DNA from: an uncultured Lachnospiraceae bacterium
GTDB lineage: Bacteria; Bacillota; Clostridia; Lachnospirales; Lachnospiraceae
DNA: 40,959 nucleotides
Direction: 5' to 3'
NCBI GenBank assembly: GCA_910586315.1
Contig: CAJUIP010000032.1
Location: forward strand, 1 to 40,959
The first letter of the stretch is position 1; each line of letters begins with the position of its first letter. The notes beneath the pieces are model-generated. The model had not been told where the DNA came from and did no database searches. It saw only the letters and a program-made list of their open reading frames with translations. Below, piece by piece: positions 16,673 to 25,596 of this stretch. A program made the translations under genes and the position numbers.

Positions 16673-18064
16673 TTAGTCGGCAGTTTCCTTCCGGATTCCC
16701 GTGACAGTCTGGTCAATGATACTCTGCATCATGCTCTCGTTAAGCTGCCCGGCAGCATAGCCGAATACGTTTCCGTCCTTGTCAATCATCATGGTGGTAG
16801 GGTAAGAATAGATTCCATAGCCTGCAAAAATCTGACCGCCGCGGTCCATGACCACCGGATAAGTATACCCGTTTTCTTCCAGAAACGCCGCAATTCCTTC
16901 CTCATCCTGCTCCTGCCCAAGTTCCGGAGCCGCAATTCCCAGAATAATCACCGACGGGTCCTCCTCTGCCGAGTATTTTTCATAGAGCGCCTGAATGTCC
17001 GGCATTTCCCTCCGGCAGGGCGGGCACCAAGTGGCCCAGAAATTGAGGAAAACGGTCTTTCCTTTGTAGTCCGACAAGGTATGGGTGTTGCCATACTGGT
17101 CTGTAAGAGTGAAATCTATGGCCGGAATCACGTCATCCGCCGTCCTCTCATCCTCTGGCGTTTCCCCGACGCTTTTATCCTCCGGCGATTTCCCGCCGTC
17201 TTTTCCATTCTCCGGCGACTTCCTGCCTCCGCTTTCATCCTCCGACGGTTCCCCGCCGTTTCCTTCATCCTCCGACAGCTCCCTGCCGCCGCTCTCATCC
17301 TCCGGCATGCTCTCCTGCCCCGCTTCCTGTGTTTTCTCTTCTGACAGATACCCGGTCACCGCGTTCATGCTTCCCGTAAACATCATAACGCCCATGAACA
17401 TCATCAGAACAGCCCCGGCCTTCGTTGTATACTTTACCAGATTCCCATGCTTTTTAAAAAAGTCCAGAAGCGTTGTGGTAAACAGTCCCACAAGGAGGAA
17501 GGGAATCACGAATCCTGCCGTATAGACGCCGATCAGGAAAAATCCCCTGCCCTGCGTGGCAGCCGAAGCGGTCATCATCAGCACACTGGCCAGAGCCGGC
17601 CCCACGCAGGGTGTCCAGGCAAAGCTGAAGGTAAAGCCCAGAAGGAAAGCCGCCGCCGGAGACATAGCCAGGCTCCCCACGGAAAATGGCAGCCTCCGTT
17701 CCTTTGAAAGAAATGTAAAAGTGCCAAAAATACCTAGCTGGTAAGCTCCCATTAAAAACACAAAAATACCGCCGATTCTGGCAAAAAGCGTCTGGTTTCC
17801 TTTAAAAAACCGTCCAAGCGCAGAAACGCCCAGGCCCAGTGCAAAAAATGCAAAGCTGATACCCAATACAAAAAACAGGGTATGTACCATAACCTTTTTT
17901 CTCTCATAGTACATCCGTCCGTCCTCTCCCCGTTTTGCCATTCCCCCTGACAGGTATCCAATGTATAAAGGAAGAAGCGGCAGCACACAGGGGGAGAAAA
18001 AGCTTAAAATTCCCTGAACAAACACGGTCACAGCCGGAACGCCGGCATCCAATGAAAATCCCAT
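16673..18064 (-). CDS. CcdA-like thiol-disulfide exporter fused to a TlpA/ResA-like thioredoxin
   Basis: A 463-residue fusion. Residues 1 to about 230 are a six-helix CcdA/DsbD-core membrane domain with SPCVLPLLPLYIGYLSGG and WTPCVGP, whose cysteines carry electrons across the membrane. A Glu/Asp/Gly/Ser/Pro-rich linker of about 75 residues built from 10-residue repeats follows. The C-terminal part (about 310-463) is a TlpA/ResA-like thioredoxin with FWATWCPPCRRE. Together they could take reducing power from cytosolic thioredoxin to exported proteins in a single chain. The start is ATG at 18064 (GGAGGG upstream). It lies between comEC and holA, 29 bases after comEC. Separate ccdA and resA genes are the common arrangement. 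Confidence 0.93.
   Translation of the reverse strand: MGFSLDAGVPAVTVFVQGILSFFSPCVLPLLPLYIGYLSGGMAKRGEDGRMYYERKKVMVHTLFFVLGISFAFFALGLGVSALGRFFKGNQTLFARIGGIFVFLMGAYQLGIFGTFTFLSKERRLPFSVGSLAMSPAAAFLLGFTFSFAWTPCVGPALASVLMMTASAATQGRGFFLIGVYTAGFVIPFLLVGLFTTTLLDFFKKHGNLVKYTTKAGAVLMMFMGVMMFTGSMNAVTGYLSEEKTQEAGQESMPEDESGGRELSEDEGNGGEPSEDESGGRKSPENGKDGGKSPEDKSVGETPEDERTADDVIPAIDFTLTDQYGNTHTLSDYKGKTVFLNFWATWCPPCRREMPDIQALYEKYSAEEDPSVIILGIAAPELGQEQDEEGIAAFLEENGYTYPVVMDRGGQIFAGYGIYSYPTTMMIDKDGNVFGYAAGQLNESMMQSIIDQTVTGIRKETAD
17151..17312 (-). repeat. 30-bp tandem repeats coding the acidic linker
   Basis: Units starting TCCTC (plus strand) at 17151, 17178, 17208, 17238, 17268 and 17298 give intervals of 27, 30, 30, 30, 30 bases. 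They encode variants of SEDESGGRKS in the linker of the CcdA-thioredoxin fusion. The copy number may vary among strains. Confidence 0.85.
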
Positions 18065-18093
18065 AAATCTGATCCCTCCAGGTATCAACCATA

Positions 18094-20454
18094 TCAAATC
18101 CCGCCGGACCTGTCAAGCCATCCAGAAACCTTTATTCTCTTTCCGTCAGTCCAGACTTCAATCGCTCCCATTTCGGCTGTTTTAAGAATTCTGGCCCCGG
18201 TCCTTAAAAACCGATCCACCACGTCCGGCGCCGGGTGGCCGTACCGGTTGCCCTCTCCATAAGATAAAACTACATAAAGCGGATTCACCGCACGAATAAA
18301 CTCCTCCCTGGAGGAAGTCCCAGAACCGTGATGAGCTGCTTTTAAAACAGTGACAGGAGCCAGGCTTTTTTCCTCTTCCATGGCTCTCTCCCCACCCTCC
18401 TCCACATCCCCGGTGAGCAGAAGCCCAAAGTTTTTGCAACGGATTTCAAGAACCAGAGACTCCTCATTTCTGTTCTCACAAGCCTTCCCCTCTTTTGGAT
18501 GCAGACAGGTGATCTCCACATTCTCCCCAAGAAAGCCGGAAAAATCATCCCCGCTCTTCCCGTAAATCACAGCTGTCCCCTGTTCCTTTGCCAGAGCTTC
18601 CAGATCCATATAAACCTCTTTCCCTTCCCCTGCCTTTGGCATCACAAGACGCCTCACAAAAATTCCGGAATCCTGTGTCTCCAGAATGTAACGGATGGCG
18701 CTTATATGATCCCAGTCTCCATGGCTCACCACCACCGTGTCCAGTCTGGAAATCCCCCGGCTTTTTAAGAAAGGCACCAGACAATTTTCCCCCAGCTCCC
18801 TCTCCCCGCTGCTTCCACAGTCCACCAGCATGGTCTTTCCATGGGCCTGTAAAAAAATACCGTCTCCCTGCCCCACATCCAGAAAGGTCACAAAAAGCCC
18901 CGGAGAATGTACAGGAAATAAAAACATCAGACTGGCAGCCCAAAGGAGCAGGCACTTTCTTCCATGCCGCCCGCCCATCCAGACTCCCGCCAGAATTCCC
19001 ACATAAAAACATGTCATCTGCATCCAGGAAGGACGGCCCAGAACAAGGCTGGCTCCCGGAAATCTCTGCACGAGCTGCCCCGACATTTCATAAATCTTGA
19101 GAATATAATGGGCGCCGCCTAAAAGCGCCCGGCCCCCCGTAAGCCAGACTGCTGAGACAGCCAGCCCCATCCCGCCGGAAACTACCACATAAGTCATAAG
19201 AGGAATGACAAGAAGGTTTAATATTACCCCATACAAAGGCAGTTCATAGGAGTGAAACAATATCACCGGAGCCGTCACCGCCTGAATGGACGCGCTTATG
19301 AGAATACCTTTGTACATACCATCCGCGGAAAATCTCCGCACCAAAAAACCTCCCGGGAAAAACACCGCGCCGACAGCCAGAAAGGAAAGCTGGAAAGAAG
19401 CCTGGGTCAGCAGATAAGGCCGCAAAAGAAGAAGCCCCGCCGCCGGGACGCACATGGCCGATGGAAGATCATAGGTCCTCCCACAAGCCGAGGCCAGAAA
19501 AGAAATTCCCATCATGCATACAGCCCTCACCACTGACGGCCCAAATCCCGTCATACACCCGTAAATCAGCAAAAGCCCCCAGGATACGGCCCCCGCCGCC
19601 GGATATCCAAGACCTCCGGCCCTGAATGCCCGCCACATGCCCATGCCAATGATGGACATGTGAACCCCGCTGATGGCCAGAAGATGGGAAATCCCGTTTT
19701 TCTGATACAGGGCATATATCTCCTCGTCCAGGTCTCCCCGCTGTCCCAAAAGGACGGCCTTTAAAATTCCTTTGTCCGTTCCCTCAGAAATCCGGTCAAG
19801 CTGCCGCTCCAAAGCCGTCCGCATGTTCCGGATCCCTTCCCGGAACCTGTCATACCCGGAATTTAAAATTTCTGTCTCCTGCCCATAAAAAATCCCGCAG
19901 ATTCCCCTGCTTTTGCAGTACAGCCGATAATCAAAAGCTCCCGGGTTCCTTCCGCTCTCCGGAGCTTTTCCTTCCCCAAAAACGCGTACTCTCATGCCGA
20001 TTTTAAGGTCCGTGTCTTCGTCTATGTAAACATAGAAATGCTTCGGCCCCCCGGACATCACCTCCGGATTCTTCCGTCCTTCCCTGACCGTACATTCCGA
20101 AAGCAAAAGCCTTACTCCGTCTTCCCGGTCACTGATCTCCTTTACAACGCCCTCCACCAGAAGCGTTTTTCCATCCTGACTCTCCATGGCAGCCATCTCT
20201 TTTGCCGTTTTTGCCCGTTCGCACTCCATGCGTACAAAGCCGCAGCCATATCCTAAAAGAAACAGGACAAAAAAAGCAGGCAGCTTGTCTCTTTTCCGCA
20301 CATGAGCGCAGGAAAAAACAGACAGTATGGCTGCCAGCAAAAAAATCCCCTGCTCTGCCGTAATCAAAAGGGCCATCGTCTCTCCAAGTACCAGTCCCCC
20401 CGTTAAATACAGCAAAGGTCTATTGACTTTTTTCTCCTCCTTCCATATACTCAT
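18094..20454 (-). CDS. comEC: ComEC/Rec2 DNA uptake channel
   Basis: A 786-residue polytopic protein of the competence channel that moves single-stranded DNA across the membrane. An N-terminal soluble DUF4131-type region (about 60-210) lies between membrane segments. The central competence domain (about 215-480) has ISHLLAISGVHMSIIGMG. The C-terminal metallo-beta-lactamase domain (about 510-780) has FLDVGQGDG and VSHGDWDHIS, the zinc-binding HxDxDH motif. The start is uncertain: ATG at 20454 (AAAGGA close upstream) or TTG at 20466. Either overlaps the 3' end of the GerMN gene by tens of bases. No other com genes are in view; natural competence cannot be concluded. Confidence 0.94.
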   Translation of the reverse strand: MSIWKEEKKVNRPLLYLTGGLVLGETMALLITAEQGIFLLAAILSVFSCAHVRKRDKLPAFFVLFLLGYGCGFVRMECERAKTAKEMAAMESQDGKTLLVEGVVKEISDREDGVRLLLSECTVREGRKNPEVMSGGPKHFYVYIDEDTDLKIGMRVRVFGEGKAPESGRNPGAFDYRLYCKSRGICGIFYGQETEILNSGYDRFREGIRNMRTALERQLDRISEGTDKGILKAVLLGQRGDLDEEIYALYQKNGISHLLAISGVHMSIIGMGMWRAFRAGGLGYPAAGAVSWGLLLIYGCMTGFGPSVVRAVCMMGISFLASACGRTYDLPSAMCVPAAGLLLLRPYLLTQASFQLSFLAVGAVFFPGGFLVRRFSADGMYKGILISASIQAVTAPVILFHSYELPLYGVILNLLVIPLMTYVVVSGGMGLAVSAVWLTGGRALLGGAHYILKIYEMSGQLVQRFPGASLVLGRPSWMQMTCFYVGILAGVWMGGRHGRKCLLLWAASLMFLFPVHSPGLFVTFLDVGQGDGIFLQAHGKTMLVDCGSSGERELGENCLVPFLKSRGISRLDTVVVSHGDWDHISAIRYILETQDSGIFVRRLVMPKAGEGKEVYMDLEALAKEQGTAVIYGKSGDDFSGFLGENVEITCLHPKEGKACENRNEESLVLEIRCKNFGLLLTGDVEEGGERAMEEEKSLAPVTVLKAAHHGSGTSSREEFIRAVNPLYVVLSYGEGNRYGHPAPDVVDRFLRTGARILKTAEMGAIEVWTDGKRIKVSGWLDRSGGI

Positions 20455-21361
20455 AATTCCTTTCAAACACCGTGTTTAAGGGAATCTGATCACGGAACAC
20501 ATCGTCCTGGGAACCATTGATGCGAATCTGAACCCGGCTCACGGTAGAAAGCTCTGAAAGGGAATTTACGATGGAATAAATCGGAATATACTCACGCACC
20601 TCCAGCGTACTGTTTAAAAATGTGGCATCCAGATTAATGGAACATACGGATTCATTTACTGAAATATTTAAAAGCTTCAGATCTTTAGGAAGCGTCGCAT
20701 AAGCGCTGCTTTCCTCGGGCCCTTCAATGAGCTGCTCCACAATCAGCTTTTCCAGTGATGTATTGGTATTCCGCATGACTTCCCGCTTTTCCTCCACCAG
20801 CATATCCCCTGCTTCATTGGCAAAATACAGGGTGAGCTCCGTTTTTTCAAAAGAGTTCACGTCCCGGATACTGTCAACAAAATCCGAAGCCGAGAGCATT
20901 CCCACCGGATTTCCGGCTCCATCCACAATGGGCTGCTCCGCACAATAAATGCTCAGATAGTCAATCCCCTCTATCTGCGTCAGAGTCTTTGTAAGGGCTG
21001 CCCTGCAAAAAATCTCCTGTACTGAGTTCATCAGGGAATAATTCGCATCGGCATACAGATAGAGAACATTCTCTTCAATCCGGAAGGTGATTGTCTCAAT
21101 TCGCTCCGGAATTGCACTCTGGCAGTCCAGCTCAGCCGGAACACTGGTCATTTTGGTTAGCAGTTCCTGGACCAGTCCTTCCCTTTCCGTTTCCACAGTT
21201 TTGTATTCGCTCCCCACAAGCTGATTTCCGATAGAATTTAAGTAATATACGGTACAGCGGGGAGTCTCTTCCGGGAACTGCTCCCCTTTCCCGCATCCAA
21301 TCAGGAAAAGAGCGGTAAAGGCCAGGAAAGGAATCATACGCCAAGTCTTCAGTTGTCTCAT
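20420..21361 (-). CDS. GerMN-domain lipoprotein
   Basis: A 313-residue lipoprotein. The signal ends in the lipobox LIGC with Cys23. Two GerMN-type domains follow (about 35-165 and 175-305), each with a TVYYLN or LTLYFAN strand and an ALTKTLTQIEG or YSIVNSLSELS helix. GerM of Bacillus is a forespore lipoprotein needed for sporulation and germination, binding the SpoIIQ-SpoIIIAH complex. Whether this copy acts there or with the adjacent sensor kinase is unknown; a kinase next to a GerMN lipoprotein recalls the MtrAB-LpqB arrangement in Actinobacteria. The RBS is GGGGAGG. It is 15 bases after the kinase gene. Confidence 0.88.
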   Translation of the reverse strand: MRQLKTWRMIPFLAFTALFLIGCGKGEQFPEETPRCTVYYLNSIGNQLVGSEYKTVETEREGLVQELLTKMTSVPAELDCQSAIPERIETITFRIEENVLYLYADANYSLMNSVQEIFCRAALTKTLTQIEGIDYLSIYCAEQPIVDGAGNPVGMLSASDFVDSIRDVNSFEKTELTLYFANEAGDMLVEEKREVMRNTNTSLEKLIVEQLIEGPEESSAYATLPKDLKLLNISVNESVCSINLDATFLNSTLEVREYIPIYSIVNSLSELSTVSRVQIRINGSQDDVFRDQIPLNTVFERNYEYMEGGEKSQ

Positions 21362-21376
21362 GAAACCTCCCCTTTC

Positions 21377-22849
21377 CTAATGGATATAAATGAGCGGAAT
21401 CCGCACCATAAATGTGGTTCCGACCCCCTCTGCACTTTCAACACGGATGCCGCCGTGATGCATTAAAATTACATTTTTCGTGATGGCGAGACCCAGCCCC
21501 GTTCCACCGGTTTCTCTGGATCTGGCCTTATCCACCCGGTAAAACCGTTCAAACACCCGGTCCTTAAACTCTTCCGGAATCCCGATCCCGGAATCGGCAA
21601 CCTTAATATAAAAGAATTTATGGTCCGCATCCAGGGTCACCCGGACCCAGCCGTCCTCCTTATTGTACTTGATCGCGTTTTCCACCAGATTATTGACTGC
21701 CAGGGAAAATTTCACCTCATCAATATCGGCCGTCACGTCCCGCATACTCTCGAAAATCAGCTCAATGTTCCGCTTTCTTGCGATGGGACGGAGCCGTTTT
21801 AAGATCATCTCTATGACTCCGTTTATATTTCCCTGGGCTACGTTGATTTCCGCCGATGCCTTGTCCATCTTCACCAGCGTTAAAAGATCATCAATAATCT
21901 TGCTCTCACGGTCAATCTCGTCAGAAATATCACTCATGAACTCCTGATAAAGCTCCTTTGGCGCATCCTCCATCCCCATCAGGGAATCAGCCAGCACCCG
22001 GATAGAAGTGATTGGCGTTTTTAACTCATGGGACACATTGGAAACGAACTCCTGGCGGGACTGCTCTACCTTTTTTAAAGTCCGGAGAGTCCGGTTGACG
22101 GCCCTGGATATCCGCTTGGTTTCCCTGTAAGACTCCTCAGAAATGTCTTCATCCAGATTTCCTTCTGCCACCCGATTTAAAAACAGAGTGATGGTATCGA
22201 AGGGCTTTGTTATGATTCCGGTCACTAAAAAAACCAGAATCAAAACCAGCACAAACATCATAAGCTGGTATAGAGAGGCCTTTTCGATTAATCCCTCCTC
22301 CAGCGCAAACATACTCTCCGTGGACGCAGTCACCACCATCACCCCGGCAGTCTTTCCGGAGACTGTTGGATCCGCCCCCTGAACGTTTTCCGCAATGGGA
22401 ATTGCCAGCACAAAATAATGTTTCTGTGTATCGTACTTGCTGGTATTTTCTCCCTGGAAGCTCTGAATGACCTCATTGGCAATACAGATTTTCCCCTCGG
22501 AAAGGGCAAACGTATCCTTTATGATCTTAAAGCCTGAATTCACAATGAGAATACGGCCGTTGAAAATATCCGCAAGCATGGACAGCTCTGCATCGGTGCC
22601 TGCATTGTCCACCATGGAATTGGTCAGATACCCATTCCGGGACATTTTATTGCTCACAATCTGGCACTGGTTCTGAACATCAATGATCCGCCTTTCAATC
22701 TGTGCCTGCCTGGAGGAGCTTGCCAAAACCCGCCCCTGAATCAGGAGAGGCACCATACAGATAAAAATGCAAAACAAAACCAGGGGCACCTTTATGCTGG
22801 GCGTGTGTCTGCGGTAAAATTCACGGATTTGTTTCCTGCGTATTTTCAT
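21377..22849 (-). CDS. Membrane sensor histidine kinase, no adjacent regulator
   Basis: A 490-residue kinase. Membrane segments at about 20-42 and 192-214 enclose an extracellular sensor of about 150 residues. A HAMP domain (about 215-268) follows, then the H box SHELKTPITS with the phosphorylated His near residue 275. The ATPase part has N (NNLVENAIKYN), G1 (DSGIGIP), F (FERFYRVDKARSRETGG) and G2 (GTGLGLAI) boxes. All catalytic motifs are present. It resembles WalK/PhoR-type kinases. No response regulator is next to it: the upstream gene is degV. Its start (ATG 22849) lies inside the degV end, a 29-base overlap, so the genes are coupled. Confidence 0.93.
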   Translation of the reverse strand: MKIRRKQIREFYRRHTPSIKVPLVLFCIFICMVPLLIQGRVLASSSRQAQIERRIIDVQNQCQIVSNKMSRNGYLTNSMVDNAGTDAELSMLADIFNGRILIVNSGFKIIKDTFALSEGKICIANEVIQSFQGENTSKYDTQKHYFVLAIPIAENVQGADPTVSGKTAGVMVVTASTESMFALEEGLIEKASLYQLMMFVLVLILVFLVTGIITKPFDTITLFLNRVAEGNLDEDISEESYRETKRISRAVNRTLRTLKKVEQSRQEFVSNVSHELKTPITSIRVLADSLMGMEDAPKELYQEFMSDISDEIDRESKIIDDLLTLVKMDKASAEINVAQGNINGVIEMILKRLRPIARKRNIELIFESMRDVTADIDEVKFSLAVNNLVENAIKYNKEDGWVRVTLDADHKFFYIKVADSGIGIPEEFKDRVFERFYRVDKARSRETGGTGLGLAITKNVILMHHGGIRVESAEGVGTTFMVRIPLIYIH

Positions 22850-23720
22850 ATTCCTCAACCATCTTTCTCGTTGCCGTCAGTGCAAGGCTGCCAGGTCCGA
22901 TGTGACAGGAAATGCTTAAAGAAAGGGGAGCCATCTGAATATCCGCATAAGGATATTTTTCCTGTACTTCCTTTTTGAACTCCAAGGCGGCCTCCTCATT
23001 CCGGGTATGGGCAATGGCCAGATGTGTATATCTGCACTCACTGTCGTGAAGCCGGTTCTCCAGTTCCTTCTGGATGGCCGTCATCATTACGGACTTGGCC
23101 TGCCTGATAGTCCTTGCCTTGGCAAAGGCGTCCAGCTTCTCTCCCAGAATGATAAGCACCGGTTTAATTTTCAGGAGCGTTCCCAACGCAGCGGCCGCAG
23201 GTGTGATTCTTCCTCCCTTTTTCAGATACTTAAGCGTATCCACAGCAATAAAAATTACAGAGTCAAACCGGGTTTCCTCCAGGCGCTTTTTAATCCGGGC
23301 TCCGTCCGCTCCCTGTGCAGACAGCATAAGGGCATCCTTTACAGACTGAGCCTGGGTGACGGAAATCCTCTGATTGTCCACCACAAATACCTTTCCCTCA
23401 TATTTTTCTTCGGCCGCCAGAGCCATGGCTGTACCACAGGAGCTGGACAGTCCGCTGGACATGGGAATATGAACCACCTGGTCATACTCCTCAAGAAGTG
23501 AATCCCAAAGGGCCATCACATCGTCCGGAGACGGCTGGGATGTGGAAATATCCGCATCTGTTTTTAATTTTTCATAGAATTCTTCCTGTGTCAGGGTTAT
23601 ATCTTCAAAGTATGTTTCTCCATCAATCATAAAAGGCATCGGAAGGACAGAAATTCCCATTTCCTCCGCCTGTTTTTGTGTAATTCCGCTGTTGCTGTCA
23701 GTCACAACTGCAATTTTCAT
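22821..23720 (-). CDS. DegV family fatty-acid-binding protein
   Basis: A 299-residue DegV protein. The start MKIAVVTDSNSGI holds the conserved TDS, and VVHIPMSSGLSSS is the second fatty-acid carboxylate-binding motif. In other Firmicutes these proteins (FakB) present fatty acids to the kinase FakA. No fakA is in this window. The start is ATG 23720, preceded by AAGGGGGT at about 8 bases. It reads into the sensor-kinase gene with overlap. Confidence 0.93.
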   Translation of the reverse strand: MKIAVVTDSNSGITQKQAEEMGISVLPMPFMIDGETYFEDITLTQEEFYEKLKTDADISTSQPSPDDVMALWDSLLEEYDQVVHIPMSSGLSSSCGTAMALAAEEKYEGKVFVVDNQRISVTQAQSVKDALMLSAQGADGARIKKRLEETRFDSVIFIAVDTLKYLKKGGRITPAAAALGTLLKIKPVLIILGEKLDAFAKARTIRQAKSVMMTAIQKELENRLHDSECRYTHLAIAHTRNEEAALEFKKEVQEKYPYADIQMAPLSLSISCHIGPGSLALTATRKMVEEYENTQETNP

Positions 23721-23775
23721 GAACGTACCCCCTTCTGTCATTTTCTAAAGTCCCGGCTTTCCAAGTCTGTCCCCC

Positions 23776-23944
23776 CTTCGGGCGGACGCGAATCGGCGCA
23801 GGTAAAATGTCTTACAACATTTTACCTTATTTCACGAAAAAATGGAAGTACAAACCGCAGAAAGTGTGGACGATTCCTTCTTTTTGAGGTATAATATCGT
23901 CAAACATTACACCAGCGCCGATTCGCGGCCGTCCGGAAGGACGG
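23776..23944. repeat. Large inverted-repeat region upstream of the zinc-ribbon gene
   Basis: GCGAATCGGCGC (23788-23799) pairs with GCGCCGATTCGC (23915-23926), perfect over 12 bp. Inside the left part is an 11-bp hairpin AGGTAAAATGT/ACATTTTACCT (23800-23827). Outside the right arm is CCGTCC-GGAA-GGACGG (23929-23944). The about 90 nt in the middle hold the promoter at 23867-23895. No ORF. Confidence 0.7.
23867..23895 (+). promoter_or_regulatory. Probable promoter of the zinc-ribbon membrane protein gene
   Basis: TGGACG (23867-23872, 4 of 6), 17-bp spacer, TATAAT (23890-23895). It is inside the inverted-repeat region, so the transcript would include the right arm. Confidence 0.55.
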
Positions 23945-24014
23945 GCAAATTAGTTTAGCCGGAGGCTGAACGGTTACAATCATGGCCTTTTGGCCGCCAG
24001 AAAGGATTGCGTAT

Positions 24015-24728
24015 ATGCCGTACTGTCCAAAATGTGATATGGAATTTGTGGAAGGGATGACCGTCTGCACGGACTGCGGCGGCCCCCTTGTAGAATCAAA
24101 AGAAGTAGCAGACGCCTTAAAACGGGAAGAAAAAGAACGGGCAGAACAGGAAATGGCCCGCCGTTACGCTAGAATGATGGAAAACGACTCTGAGGCGGAC
24201 GGAGAAGAGCCGGAGCCTCAGGCAAAAAGGGGTGCTTCCCCGCTTCCGGTTCCTGCCTATGTGAATAAGAAACAGCGGTATGAAGACATGAGCTCTTCCG
24301 CCTCCGCTTTTTTCCTTGTCGGCGGGTTTCTGGCTCTTTTCGCCATCCTCAGTATCCTTGGAGTTATCCGTCTCCCCATGGCCAAAGTGAACAGTATTAT
24401 TTTCCAGAGTCTTCTGGCCCTCATGGCCGCCTGTTCCATCGCTGTTGCTGTATCCTCAAAGAAACGGGCCGCCCAGTTAAAAGTTCAGGCCGACGATGAA
24501 GAAAAGGAAACGCTGGAAATCGTCCAGTGGTTTTTAAAAACCTACTCTGCAGATGATCTGGATGATCAGCTCCGCCTGGAAGATCCGGACCTTTCCGGAG
24601 AGGAGTTAAGCCTGAAGCGTTTCGAGCTGATCCAGGATTACCTTGTTACCGGAAGGGATCTGCCGGACCAGTCCTACGTGGACGCCCTCTGTGATATGCT
24701 GTACAGCCGTCTTTACGGGGAATCATGA
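24015..24728 (+). CDS. Zinc-ribbon membrane protein of unknown function
   Basis: A 237-residue protein. An N-terminal zinc ribbon has CPKC (residues 4-7) and CTDC (18-21). A charged, Glu-rich region (about 30-80) follows, then two hydrophobic segments (about 95-118 and 126-144). The C-terminal acidic domain (about 155-237) looks helical, and a DDLDDQLRLEDPDLSGEELS stretch is notable. I do not recognise a named family; proteins of this form occur in Clostridia. The start is ATG 24015 with AAAGGA upstream; an earlier ATG at 23982 has no RBS. It faces sigE tail to tail, with an inverted-repeat element between. Confidence 0.85.
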   Translation: MPYCPKCDMEFVEGMTVCTDCGGPLVESKEVADALKREEKERAEQEMARRYARMMENDSEADGEEPEPQAKRGASPLPVPAYVNKKQRYEDMSSSASAFFLVGGFLALFAILSILGVIRLPMAKVNSIIFQSLLALMAACSIAVAVSSKKRAAQLKVQADDEEKETLEIVQWFLKTYSADDLDDQLRLEDPDLSGEELSLKRFELIQDYLVTGRDLPDQSYVDALCDMLYSRLYGES

Positions 24729-24736
24729 TCTTCCAT

Positions 24737-24834
24737 GGGGCTGTTGCAAAATGGAAAAATTCATCAAAATATAGGATACTATTCTTAAATGGAAGACTAT
24801 ATTTTGTATGAAAGATTCATTTTGCGACAGCCCC
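24737..24834. mobile_element. 98-bp MITE-like inverted repeat
   Basis: The outer 17 bases, GGGGCTGTTGCAAAATG, match the other end (GGGGCTGTCGCAAAATG on minus) at 16 of 17 positions. Similarity continues imperfectly inward through CAAAATATAG on both arms. Termini of the form GGGGCTGT-GCAAAATG are seen at the ends of some insertion sequences. No ORF and no clear target duplication. It also works as a hairpin with TTTTCTT after it on plus, between convergent genes. Confidence 0.6.
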
Positions 24835-24842
24835 TTTTCTTA

Positions 24843-25583
24843 TTATTCATATCGTATAATCTCTTTTTTCAGCCGCTTCATTATTTTTTTCTCCAGCCGG
24901 GAAATATAGGACTGGGAAATCCCCATGAGGTCGGCAACCTCCTTCTGGGTCATTTCCATCCCGTCATCATTTTTCAGTCCGAATCTCAACTCCACAATTT
25001 TCCTCTCTCTGGGGTTTAAATGGTCAATGGCATTATTTAACAGGTCCTTCTCAATCTCATCCTCAATCCCTTTGTAAATCACATCTTCGTCCGTTCCAAG
25101 TATGTCTGATAAAAGCAGCTCGTTCCCATCCCAATCCACGTTTAAAGGCTCATCAATAGACACTTCCAGTTTCGTCTTGCTGGTGCGTCTCAAATACATA
25201 AGAATTTCATTTTCAATGCACCGGGACGCATAGGTGGCAAGCTTAATGTTCTTTTCCGGATTAAATGTATTGATGGCCTTGATTAAGCCTATAGTCCCAA
25301 TGGAAATCAGATCTTCCACGCCCACGCTGGTATTGTCAAATTTCTTTGCTATGTACACCACCAGGCGCAGATTATGTTCAATAAGTCTGGACTTTGCCTC
25401 CTTTTCTCCTTCCGTGCCAAAGAAGGCCAGAGCCTTTGTTTCCTCCTCCTGGGATAAGGGCGCCGGAAGCACATCTGCGCCGCCGATATAGTGAATTTCC
25501 CCCTGATTTTTTAAAAGAAGAGTCCGAAATGTGGCCACTTTCTTTAATTTAATCCGGTTGGGTACTGAAACCTTTATAATCAT
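24843..25583 (-). CDS. sigE: RNA polymerase sigma-E precursor (pro-sigma-E)
   Basis: A 246-residue sigma factor that directs mother-cell genes early in sporulation. A basic/hydrophobic prosequence ends near EIHYIGGADVLP, close to the known processing region. Region 2 has NLRLVVYIAKKF and VEDLISIGTIGLIKA, followed by LATYASRCIENEILMYLRR; the SIDEPLNVDWDGNELLLSDI segment is typical of SigE. Region 4 ends in EVADLMGISQSYISRLEKK. The start is ATG 25583 with AGGAGG 6 bases before. It lies 50 bases after spoIIGA, its activating protease. sigG, often next, is absent. Confidence 0.97.
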   Translation of the reverse strand: MIIKVSVPNRIKLKKVATFRTLLLKNQGEIHYIGGADVLPAPLSQEEETKALAFFGTEGEKEAKSRLIEHNLRLVVYIAKKFDNTSVGVEDLISIGTIGLIKAINTFNPEKNIKLATYASRCIENEILMYLRRTSKTKLEVSIDEPLNVDWDGNELLLSDILGTDEDVIYKGIEDEIEKDLLNNAIDHLNPRERKIVELRFGLKNDDGMEMTQKEVADLMGISQSYISRLEKKIMKRLKKEIIRYE

Positions 25584-25596
25584 ATGATTCCTCCTT

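Noticed and set aside
17151..17312. 30-bp tandem repeats as a separate intergenic element
   Set aside because: They are in frame inside the CcdA-thioredoxin gene and encode its acidic linker.
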